Shown here piece by piece: positions 12,836 to 21,954 of a stretch of 64,000 bases of DNA (the first letter of the stretch is position 1; each line of letters opens with the position of its first letter). Below the pieces are notes generated by a model. That model did no database searches and was not told the origin of the DNA. It saw only the letters and a program-made list of their open reading frames with translations. The stretch covers positions 21,326,192-21,390,191 of the forward strand of contig OY754338.1 in NCBI GenBank assembly GCA_963573305.1. Direction: 5' to 3'. The position numbers and the translations under genes are program-made. This stretch comes from Pyrrhosoma nymphula (lineage: Eukaryota; Arthropoda; Insecta; Odonata; Coenagrionidae).

Positions 12836-12939
12836 ATGTTCAATGAAGATATAAAAAACGTATGAAGTAAGCATTTATGTCGATGAATCTTATTATGAAT
12901 TGTTTGTAAAAAAAATATCTTGACAACAATAAACTTGAA

Positions 12940-14814
12940 ATGAATTTTTAGTTCCAAACTTTTCACATCTGTCGCAAATGTCGTCTACTAGGGTGTCAAA
13001 TCCACTGCATAAAGCATGATCCCAAAGTCCGCAGCATGTGCACCGATATTATTCTTTATTATCTCTTCCAAGCTCTTTACAAATTAAACCAAATTCATCA
13101 TTTCCACAACCAGGAAGATCGTCAAATTTGTCATCATCGCAGAATTTGTCTTCATTTATGTCACCGTCATCTGAGTCATCAAAAATCAAAGTTTTCTTAC
13201 ATTTCTGGACTTTATTCACAGATTTTTTTTTCTATTAATTTTTGTTGTCAGCATTAGCAACATTCAATAATTTTGGTTTCTTTTTCAAAGTTTTCTTTTC
13301 GTCTAGCTTCTTTTTTCGTCTGATTTCCAACATCACTTTTTGGGGGGTGCAGGTCAAAATCTGAGAATGTTGTTTATGAGGTATTTTTATATTCTATTGG
13401 CGTGTTTGATTTAATCCATATGAAGGCAATGGAATTAGGTCTTCGACTGTTTCACGTTTTGCTTTAGTAGTGGGCGTAGATACACTAGGTGTAGGCCTAC
13501 TTTGACCCCTGAAGTTGACGGCAAGCTTGTTAAGCAGAAATGCGAATGTGCTTCATCACTTGTTGCCGCCAGTTCATTATTTTATATGTGAATATTAGGA
13601 ATTCTTGAACTTGTTGTTAGCATTTCAGAGCCAAAAAAGTCTTCCTCTGTAAACGTTAGGGTTCATAGGATAAATGCCCGAGGTTTTGAATCCAGAAATT
13701 GCATTTCCGATGGTGCCAACTCTGGAGTAAGCAAAATTGAAGATTCCTACAGTATCATACGGTGTTATTTTTTATAAATCAGTAGATTTAATCTTCAAAT
13801 CACATTCCCGACGGAAAGCAGCCTTTAGAGGACCAAAATATGTCGTATCAAGAGGCTGAGTTCGATGTAAACTGTGAGATGAAATAGAAAGCATCGTAAT
13901 CCCATTGTCACGGCACAATTTGTATGATTCTAGTGGCAAACGACTTTTATGGTTGTCGAGAACCAAAAGCACTTTATGTGTCAAACTTGCTTAAGAGCAT
14001 TTAATAAAGTGTTTTAACCAATCAGGAAAGACATTCGACCACCCATTGTGAGTGGAAGTGTACGCAGCACAAGGAGGTCCGTCTTTTTGTAATTGAGGGG
14101 ACATTCGTTTTCTGGGGTATATAAACATTGGGAGTATGTAATTTCCCGATATATTCATTGTGCTAATCACAGTAACGATTTTTCCTCTTTCCCAACTCAC
14201 AACAGACCCAACCCTTGTTTTCCCGTTGGCCGCAACAACTGTTCCACGGTCTTGAACAGTAGTGACTCCTGTCTCGTCCACGTTTTACATGCTGTCTGGG
14301 GTAAACATTTCCTTGCCCATTACTCTTTCAAAATTTTCAAAGAACAGCTTCATTTCATCTCTGTTGAAGGACTGAATACGATTAATACTTTGGCTTCCGC
14401 CTTACGAACTAAAAGAGGGTTTCTCCTTAAAAACCCGTAAAACCTATTTTTTCCAGCCAAACGAGCTGTTTTGTAAAAATTATTTGCAATTTGGTTTGCT
14501 TCTGCATAATCAAAGGTGACTCGCCGAACTTCAATCGGAGATAGACCATAAAACAAAATATCCATCAGTTTGATCCTTTCAGCCAACTGTTTTTCTTGTT
14601 CAGGTGTGAACACACTTTGTCGCCCCAGAAGAGGCTTCACCATCAATCCTTTCAATTTTCTATCATGAAGTGTGGTAAACGGAATATTGAACTGTTTGCT
14701 AGAAGATCTGATTGAAGTACTATTATTAATAGATTCAATTGCTTTTTGCAGTTGCTCCTCAGTCCAACTGCCTCGATTGCTAGTCCTTTTCCACGTCCTT
14801 GGCATCAAAAACAA
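12940..14814 (-). pseudogene. pogo-type DDE transposase, pseudogene
   Basis: It would bind its element's ends and cut and paste the DNA. On the minus strand the N-terminus (14,814 to 14,350) has a helix-turn-helix of the CENP-B/Psq kind: TEEQLQKAIESIN, then SIRSSSKQFNIPFTTLHDR. The DDE core follows in another frame. DETGVTTVQ is at about 14,278, LVLDNHKS at about 13,950 and QPLDTTYFGPLK at about 13,855, so all three acidic positions are still readable. Past a stop, ITPYDTVGIFNFAYSRVG (about 13,760-13,700) continues the conserved tail. A zinc-finger-like end, CGLWDHALCSGFD and DDICDRCE, lies at about 13,040-12,960. Breaks: a frameshift between 14,350 and 14,281, a stop near 13,985-13,990, a stop near 13,770 and more after it. 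The RTE insertion lies just past this end. Confidence 0.88.
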
Positions 14815-14885
14815 ACAAAAGTGCGTGTTGCCTACAACTATTGTAAAATCTATTGTTTATTCACTCAAGTTATGTTAACATTTAA

Positions 14886-14935
14886 AACCCTGTGGGGGAG
14901 CACCGATCAAGTGATCGGTTCTTCCCCACACGCGT
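14886..14935. repeat. Palindromic TIR-like motif internal to the pogo right end
   Basis: GTGGGGGAGCACCGATCA runs straight into its near-complement TGATCGGTTCTTCCCCAC. The same GGGGGAG/CCGATCA words occur at the element's outer ends (11,349 and 15,280-15,314). It may be a transposase-binding subterminal site or a scar of a rearranged end. Confidence 0.5.
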
Positions 14936-15319
14936 GATCACTACAACCCCGCTCATCACATTCAAAACCCAAATAAAAGCCTACAAAATTAACGGATTAT
15001 GCTAAAGATAAGAATGGCACATTGAATTGTAGCCAAACGGACTTCTAATCGCACATTAAAAGTAAAATGAATTACAAATGATTATGGCACATACCTTAGC
15101 AAGAAGTAATCAAAATATTACAAGTAACTGAGAGAAAACAGAAAGCATGTCACTGACAAAAGCACAATGGCGCGACTGTCTTCCAGTTTCGCATGGTAGT
15201 TCCAAAGGGAGTCGCTAGTGTGCAACACTGGTTGTACAGCGGATATATGCAACTGTAACGTCAAAACAAGTCTGATCGGGGCTACCCGCTGATCGGTGCC
15301 AACCCATTCTCCCCTTCTA

Positions 15320-15636
15320 ACCGATAACATTTCAAAAATTCGGGTGATACAAATGGAAAAGAATCGTTACAGAGTTTCATAATATTGCGTTTATGACAAT
15401 CCGTTCGAATGTGATATGGATAGCAAATTATAGCATAGAAACGATCGTCACTAAATCTAAAACATATCCACTTAGGTTCAGGAATTCTTTCTTTCTGCGA
15501 CCTACTGACAATGACAGCAAATAAATCAAGGAAGTACACATTTTAGGGCTGCTAGGGACTTGTAGGCTATAAATTAGGCTATGATCACTTTAGAAGACAC
15601 TTCTCACTTTTGGTCATATCCCTTATTTATTATATT
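15320..15636. other. Short intergenic stretch, nothing recognised
   Basis: No coding or repeat structure seen between the pogo end and the tRNA-like foldback. Confidence 0.5.
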
Positions 15637-15830
15637 CACCAAAGACGGTGAAATTCGCAATGAAAAAGTCATTTGACTTGATCGGGATTCGAACCCGGAT
15701 TGCCGGTCAGGTGTGCTAGCCAGTTACACTTGCTACTGGCTAGCACGCCTGACCGATAATTGGGAGATTCGGGTTCGAATTCTGGTCAAGTCACATGATT
15801 TTTTCATGGCGAATTTCACCCTCTTTGGTG
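15637..15830. repeat. Foldback of two head-to-head tRNA-like units
   Basis: About 194 bp with arms of about 95 bp. The left arm begins CACCAAAGACGGTGAAATTC and the right arm ends with its near-complement GAATTTCACCCTCTTTGGTG. Reading outward on the right, TGGCTAGCACG (about 15,737) resembles a pol III A box. GGTTCGAATTC (about 15,771) is one base from the B box consensus GGTTCGANTCC. On the minus strand of the left arm, GGTTCGAATCC is a perfect B box. The centre, GCTAGCCAGT-TACACTTGC-TACTGGCTAGC, is where the two heads meet. The arms differ at roughly one base in ten. It has no full tRNA cloverleaf, so I do not call a tRNA gene. A tRNA-derived SINE or foldback is the best reading. Confidence 0.7.
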
Positions 15831-16961
15831 TGTACCTTCGCACCCGTGCGCGTGACAGCGTTCCAAGTCATTTGTCCAATCGCAGTGATTGGAAGAAAAA
15901 ACTCTTATTTCTTTATAATATTTCCAACAATGTTATTAAATACCATTCCTTTCTTTCGACATGGTTTACGTCCTAACACCCTCAGCCTAAGTTTCCAGTG
16001 GTAAGCTCTCGGGGTAGTATGTACGTAGATGTGGATACAGATGCTCGCATGCACATACCTAAACTCTCTAGTCGACGTGGAGCGTAGCACAAAGAGGAGC
16101 GCGTAGACGGAGCAAGAGGAGGAAGAAGCAGCTAGGCAGGCAGCGAGCACTATCTCTATGGCTCCGTGGGGGGGAGGGGTCGTCGGTCGCGCTATTATTA
16201 AGGTCTTAAGTGGATGCGTCTCCCTTAGTGGGATGGGTCTACTTCTTCCCAGCTGCTGCGGAGCTGTAGAGAATACGGGCGAAGGGTGGAATGAAGGTTA
16301 GAGCAGGCAGAGTTCTTGAGACGCAGTTCTCTCACTCAGAACTCACACCGAAGGTCATCGCACATAATCGAAGGTAATCAGTGAAGGTCAAGGTACACAC
16401 TAGCTCTTTTTGCAATCGGGAAAGGCGATCCTCATCTGAGGTCTTTTGGGCCATGCAGGATAGGTTATTAGGCATGTATAATTAGGAGTAGAAGTTAGCG
16501 AAATAACTTTTTGGAGCTGTGACTTAGAAATAAAGAAAATTAACTTGATATTTCCCTCCGTATTGCTTGGTACAACCAATTTTAACGCAAAAATAACGTC
16601 ATCCTCAAAATTTGTTCGAACATAATATGGCCAAGTGATTTTTCTATGGTAATGAGGTGGAAGAAAATGTGAAGGAAAACGTGGTGAAGGAATTAGACCA
16701 AAGCGAAAGAACACAACCAACCCAACAATAAGAAAGTCCACTCGATAGACAGTTAAGCAAATGTATCTGTAATGTCCTGCGACGGGAAAATCAAATCGTG
16801 CTGGGGAAATACTCCTTCTATGCCGGATTTTCATAAAAATATACATGTGGCCAGAACGAGACGCTTTCCTAAACAGTGATCATTCTTTTACATGATCCAT
16901 AAACAAAAAAAAATCCATAAAACAAACGCCATATCCCGAGTGCATAAACAAAACATGGTTC
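15831..16961. other. Intergenic, nothing recognised
   Basis: Includes a moderately GC-rich part (about 16,000-16,350) with no recognisable motif. The minus-strand frame 16400-16846 lacks known features. Confidence 0.45.
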
Positions 16962-17015
16962 TAGGGATGGGCGATTATTAAAAAAATCGATATTTTGTAA
17001 ATCGATTAATTGCAA

Positions 17016-17139
17016 GCAGCCGATTAATCGTGCCCGATTGATTGCTTTTATTAATCGATACATCGATTAATCGCCGAGCAGCCGATTAATCGTGCCCGAT
17101 TGATTGCTTTTATTAATCGATACATCGATTAATCGAATC
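17016..17139. repeat. 62-bp tandem duplication in the hAT left subterminal region
   Basis: The block beginning GCAGCCGATTAATCGTGCCC at 17,016 is repeated immediately at 17,078 with essentially no change by eye. Each copy ends with ACATCGATTAATCG. Confidence 0.85.
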
Positions 17140-17876
17140 GATTATGAAAACGTACAAAGCATAGCTTGCGAGGTTATGGTCCATCCATTAATAAAGTAAA
17201 ATAATTTATTTTTTATTTTATAAGGTGATGTGTTATAATGAGTACAAATTGTAAAAACTAGATAAACATCCAGGAGGTCAGGGATCAGAGTTGGAAAATA
17301 TTTCTTAATTTAATTTAAATTTTGGACGATTACCAAATTTTTACTGGAACTGAAGCGAAAAATTGCAATTTTGATAAGTGGGTACTGGTAATGTGACTTC
17401 ACGGATCAGATTGAATTAGTCTCATCTCGGACAAGAGTCACTCTGATGGAAATGATGTTGCTCCTCCTGGCAGTTACTTCCTCGCTACCTGATATATGTG
17501 AGGGTATTCAGTATTCACAGACTTCCATACAGATAAAGGATTCAAATGGCGGTCAACGACGCGTCGGTTGAGGATTTCCCGTAACTCAAATAGTGTCCCA
17601 CTGGCGACATAGTCATTATACAGGGTTCTCTGTGATGCTGCTTCAGTGTCATGAAAGCTACAGAGGTCATCCGATGGTGCTGCATCACGCTCAGCGTGTG
17701 AAAACATCTGCTGTACGTTCACCTGATCCTCCCCGCGAAACATTTCAGCCATCACAGCGATGACGGTGCTCATGGAATTGGCTACAGCGATCGGGCTCTT
17801 GAAGTGCAGTTAGTTGAACCTTGGGTTCAGCATCGTGGCGATTTCATAGTTCTTTCTGGACTCAATAGGATCAAAC

Positions 17877-17881
17877 CGACG
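17877..17881. repeat. Transib target-site duplication, left copy (CGACG)
   Basis: CGACG immediately before the left terminal CACAGTG. An identical copy follows the right end at 21,950-21,954. Confidence 0.93.
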
Positions 17882-18621
17882 CACAGTGGTCTGAAATCGA
17901 AAATCGCCGGACAAAAGTCCAAAATAGCTTTTTTTGCGATAGAAACTTGAAACATTGCACAAGTACTCAAAAATGTTTGTGCATCATGAAATGGCAAGTC
18001 ATTTTATATAGATTTCATCCGTTTCTTAGATACTAAGGCTTAAACACGATCAAATTTCCAAAATAGCTCTCGCTTTAGTTTTTCTTCGAAAATCTTCAAA
18101 GTTAAACACATGCCGTTGAAGTAGATGGATTTCAATGAAATAAAAAACGTTACAATCTGTTAATGTTGTATTTTCCCTGTGCCTTGCATGAATTTAAGGG
18201 ATTTTTGTCGATATTTGTGTGCTATTACGTCACAAAATGGCGGACGCTTTTTTCACTCAAAATTTGACATAAAGCAGTCAATAACTTTTTTAAACAAAAA
18301 TGTAACTCAAGATATTTGCACAGAGTGATAGTTAAACTCATTTTTAAGAGTATTATGCAAAAATCTTAGAAAAAAGTTTGCGATCTTTGAAGTAATAGCG
18401 ATATTTCGATCGCGCGCCCCGACCTTTCTCTGCGCGGCGGGACTCGGAAATACCGTGGCTCCGTTGAACTTGATCGGTTCTGTGGACCTCAAATGTTCGA
18501 ATTGTACGTTTCTAAGCTAAACACGTTGTGGCTGATATCCAAATGTTGTACACTGAAGATATTTCGAGGGTGTGGTAACGAGCGAATGGATCAGTAAACG
18601 TGTAACTGTGGTAAATTTGTC
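17882..18621 (+). repeat. Transib left terminal inverted repeat, 740 bp, with RSS-like end
   Basis: It starts with the heptamer CACAGTG (17,882-17,888). ACAAAAGTC follows at 17,911 after 22 bp and matches 7 of 9 bases of the V(D)J nonamer ACAAAAACC. The repeat ends at GTAAATTTGTC (18,611-18,621), where left and right copies part company. Confidence 0.92.
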
Positions 18622-19298
18622 GTTTCTTTTTCTTCTGTACACTTTTGTACACGGATCAAGCTGAAAATTATGAACGTCTTTCACCTCTTGAGTGCGTATG
18701 CATATTCCGCAGGTACCCAATATGGTTTAGAGTGAAGACTGTCTATAGAATTCTTTCTTTGCCTTCCGTCCCTTCCGAGGTACTCGCCCTCCCTCACTCC
18801 ACGAGGGTCCCGCGAAAAAGGGCCGTTTTATGACGCGCGCTGCCTATAACGGTATTTAACGGGTATTTCCACTAGGATTTTTCCTTTCCCTTTCAGAAAT
18901 GCATGTTTTCATGCAGTTCTAGTCTGGAATTGGTGAAGGAGTGAAGTGCTTTCCTCTGGTGACATTCTGAAAGTCCTGGATATCGTGTGTTTTTGTTCTG
19001 GAAATATAGAAATAATTTCCGGTATTATTTCCTCTTGCCGTACAATGGTGGTTTCAATTTACCCAATAGTCCTCCTTTATTTCAAGGTAAGCGATGTCAT
19101 TTCGATTTTTCTTTTTATCTAGTTATTTCCCCGCGTTTATTCGTCGCAGGGTCCTCATGTGTCTTTTACTGTATTTTGTTAGATATTTTCTGTGTTACTT
19201 AACCGCAAGTACTATTTGGTAATTGTCATGAGAAAGTATGCTCATATCTTCTTAAACAATCGTCTCCTAATTAGGTTTCTTCTTTTTCCTTCGTTGAA

Positions 19299-21319
19299 AT
19301 GCCTTTCAACCGTGTCACGCGTCTTGAGCTCCATGAAAAAATGATGGAGATTGAGGGAAAATCTTTATTCGACAAAAAAACTTATTTAGAGGATTTTTTT
19401 TCTCGGAGTTTAAATATAATACATATTGAATACGCTATAAAAAGCCTCCGCGAATTCATTAGGATAAAATTTTTAGTGCCTTATCTCAAGAGGTGGGTAG
19501 TACGCTAGAAGAAAAGAGGACATTGTAGCGAAGACATTAGGAGGAGAATAGCGCTAGCGAAGGAAGCGTTCAATAATAGAAGGGAGCTGATGACGGGGAC
19601 CTTAAGTAAGAATGTAAAAAAGAGGCTAGTAAAGTGCTTGATATGGAGTGTGGCGTTGTATGGGGCGGAAACGTGGACGTTGAGAAAGGAAGACGAAAAT
19701 AGGCTGAATGCTTTTGAGATGTGGGTGTGGAGGAGGATGGAGAAGGTGCGTTGGACGGAAAGGAAGACAAATGAGGAAGTGCTTGACATGGTGGGCGAGG
19801 AGAGGAAACTTATAGATGAGATTAGGGGAAGGCAGGGTAGGTGGCTGGAAGGGGTAATGAGGGACGATGGTTTGCTGAAGGTCGTGATAGAGGGAAGGAT
19901 GTTGGTAAAGCGGGGAAGGGGAAGGAAGAGAATCGGTTTTATGGACGGGATGAAGAAAGGTAGGACTTATTCTGAGTTGAAGAAAGAAATACAAGAGGTA
20001 GAAAGGGCACAGCACGTGTAAGAGTTCGTTGGATATTCTCTGACTTTCATCACAACCTACCTCTAACCGGTAGATTACTGTAATGAATGAATGAATGAAT
20101 CTCAAGAGGTGGGCAAAGTGTTCCCGAAGTGACAAGAGATTTTTGAAGGAAAATTATGCATGGCTCGCTGAGTCAATCGATTTTCCTGAAACTATTCGTC
20201 ATTATTTACCAAAAACTTCTACAGCGTGTTCTCCGATAATGTTCTTTTGTGGTCTTGATTTGTTGCAAGTACATACATTTGTTAAATTTTGGGCTATATA
20301 TGTGTAAACTTTTACTATATCAGGTGCAATGGGAAGGCCAGAAAAAGAGTTCAGTACAGCATCTGATAGGTCAAAAAGAAGAAAATTCCAAAATATTAAA
20401 ACTTATTCCTCAGCCTCTGAGCTCGCATTGGCAACCTCTCTTAGTTTAAGGGAAGAAGGTGATATTGTAGCTGCTCAGTTAATAACAGAAGTAACAACAA
20501 CCACTCCTAGGAGGGCTAGGAGAGTTCTCTCGAAATGGATGAAAGCTGAAAATTTCCAAACAGAGATGTCGCCTGAGGACGGTCTGTCTTTAATCATCTC
20601 TACGGGGTTGACTAAGAGTCAGTATAATGCTCTACGAACCTCCGCACTTAGTTACGGACATGAGCTCTATCCCAGTTATGACAGAGTATTAAAAGCAAAA
20701 GGCGCGGCATATCCAGAAGGGATAATCATTACAGAGAATATGTGTTAAGTGAATCTTCAAACTCTACTAATTTATACGGTATCGCGGGTACTGGCATCCG
20801 TTTCCACTGCACAAGCATCAAGCGATGACGTACAATACACATTTATATGCAAGTACGGATTTGATGGGAGCTCGGGCCATGCCCAATACAAGCAGATGTG
20901 GGAACAAGCGGAATCATCTGATGAATTCTTATTCATGAGCTCCCTCGTGCCACTTCGTTTGTTAAATGACGCTACAGGTGAGAGATTTAAGCGCATCTAG
21001 TTTGTCTTTGGCTATTGAAATAAGAATAAGGATGGGAAATAATAATACGAACACCAATTCAGGTGAGATTATCTGGGCAAATCCTCGTCCGTTATCTACA
21101 AGATTTTGTCGGCCCATCCGCCTTCAATGGCTCAAAGAAACCAAGGAGGTTGCTAAGGCGGAAAGAGACCACATTCAAAGGCAGATTGATGCATTAGAGA
21201 AATGCATTAGACAAATTTACCACAGTTACACGTTTACTGATCCATTCGCTCGTTACCACACCCTCGAAATATCTTCAGTGTACAACATTTGGATATCAGC
21301 CACAACGTGTTTAGCTTAG
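19299..21319 (+). pseudogene. Transib/RAG1-like transposase, interrupted and C-terminally truncated
   Basis: It would recognise the CAC-starting ends and join them to new DNA by a DDE mechanism related to RAG1. Reading in order: an N-terminal exon from the ATG at 19,299; the RTE insertion (removing it plus one target copy keeps the frame through LKRW-AKCSRSDKRF); a segment GRPEKEFSTASDRSKRRK (20,332 on); and SYGHELYPSYDRVL. The core motif KYGFDGSSGHAQYKQMW has its Asp codon at 20,863-20,865, the likely first catalytic acid. SLVPLRL follows, then a GT-AG intron (20,978-21,062, phase fits), then IIWANPRPLSTRFCRPIRLQ. Breaks: an in-frame TAA at 20,746-20,748, the LINE, and loss of everything after about 21,210, where the frame runs into the inverted repeat and stops at 21,319. 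The zinc-binding region and the later Asp and Glu are missing. A short intron just before 20,324 is likely but its donor is unresolved. Confidence 0.9.
19498..20098 (+). mobile_element. 5'-truncated RTE LINE with 15-bp target duplication and (GAAT)n tail
   Basis: The insert is flanked by ATCTCAAGAGGTGGG (19,483-19,497 and 20,099-20,113). It ends in a (AATG/GAAT)n tail (20,082-20,098) after CCGGTAGATTACTGT. The open frame 19,590-20,021 (143 codons) encodes the end of an RTE polyprotein: LIWSVALYGAETWTLRKEDE, AFEMWVWRRMEKVRWTERKT, NEEVLDMV, GRWLEGVMRDDGLLKVVIEG, KRGRGRKRIGFMDGMKKGRT. Upstream, STLEEK then SEDIRRRIALAKEAFNN can be read with one 1-nt shift near 19,516. This is the youngest-looking RTE copy in the window. 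A close relative lies at 42.5-43.1 kb. The minus-strand frames over it are shadows. Confidence 0.93.
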
Positions 21320-21949
21320 AAACGTACAATTCGAACATTTGAGGTCCACAGAACCGATCAAGTTCAACGGAGCCACGGTATTTCCGAGTCCCGCCGCGCA
21401 GAGAAAGGTCGGGGCGCGCGATCGAAATATCGCTATTACTTCAAAGATCGCAAACTTTTTTCTAAGATTTTTGCATAATACTCTTAAAAATGAGTTTAAC
21501 TATCACTCTGTGCAAATATCTTGAGTTACATTTTTGTTTAAAAAAGTTATTGACTGCTTTATGTCAAATTTTGAGTGAAAAAAGCGTCCGCCATTTTGTG
21601 ACGTAATAGCACACAAATATCGACAAAAATCCCTTAAATTCATGCAAGGCACAGGGAAAATACAACATTAACAGATTGTAACGTTTTTTATTTCATTGAA
21701 ATCCATCTACTTCAACGGCATGTGTTTAACTTTGAAGATTTTCGAAGAAAAACTAAAGCGAGAGCTATTTTGGAAATTTGATCGTGTTTAAGCCTTAGTA
21801 TCTAAGAAACGGATGAAATCTATATAAAATGACTTGCCATTTCATGATGCACAAACATTTTTGAGTACTTGTGCAATGTTTCAAGTTTCTATCGCAAAAA
21901 AAGCTATTTTGGACTTTTGTCCGGCGATTTTCGATTTCAGACCACTGTG
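21210..21949 (-). repeat. Transib right terminal inverted repeat, 740 bp
   Basis: Reverse complement of 17,882-18,621, with identical length and no difference found in the stretches compared. Its inner edge at 21,210 falls inside the transposase reading frame, directly after LEKCI. Confidence 0.92.
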
Positions 21950-21954
21950 CGACG
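21950..21954. repeat. Transib target-site duplication, right copy (CGACG)
   Basis: CGACG immediately after the right terminal CACTGTG, matching 17,877-17,881. Confidence 0.93.

Larger units (their letters stand above)
11349..15317 (-). mobile_element. pogo-family (Tc1/mariner superfamily) DNA transposon, degenerate, interrupted by an RTE LINE
   Basis: The left end reads TTA-GGGGAGAGTGGGGGAGCCCC at 11,346 onward. The right end, on the other strand, reads AAGGGGAGAATGGGTTGGC from about 15,316 inward. These are imperfect terminal inverted repeats with the shared core GGGGAGARTGGG. A TA precedes the left end and a TA lies three bases beyond the right CCCC, as expected for TA target use but not exact. 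The minus strand between them encodes a recognisable pogo transposase. An RTE LINE fragment (about 11,800-12,835) splits the 3' part. Stops and a frameshift show that it is dead. Confidence 0.8.
17882..21949 (+). mobile_element. Transib (RAG1-like) DNA transposon with 740-bp inverted repeats and perfect 5-bp target duplication
   Basis: The left end is CACAGTGGTCTGAAATCG and the right end is its exact complement. The flanks carry the identical pentamer CGACG (17,877-17,881 and 21,950-21,954). A 5-bp GC-rich duplication next to a CAC-starting end is the Transib/ProtoRAG signature. Inside is a plus-strand gene for a Transib-type transposase with RAG1-core-like motifs. The inverted repeats are each 740 bp and look identical wherever I compared them. 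They even give the same 61-residue reading frame in mirror positions (18,307-18,492 minus and 21,339-21,524 plus). The element sits in a hAT transposon and is itself host to an RTE LINE. The right repeat has replaced the transposase 3' half, so the copy is probably non-autonomous and was moved by another copy's enzyme. Confidence 0.92.

Noticed and set aside
15700..15790. tRNA gene
   Set aside because: B boxes are present, but no acceptor stem or cloverleaf of a standard tRNA could be drawn; treated as a tRNA-derived repeat.
17882..17919. A true V(D)J recombination signal
   Set aside because: The terminus resembles one because Transib and RAG share ancestry. It is a transposon end, and the nonamer match is partial with a 22-bp spacer.
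19505..20135. Minus-strand frames of 94 and 169 codons
   Set aside because: Antisense of the RTE LINE inside the Transib element.
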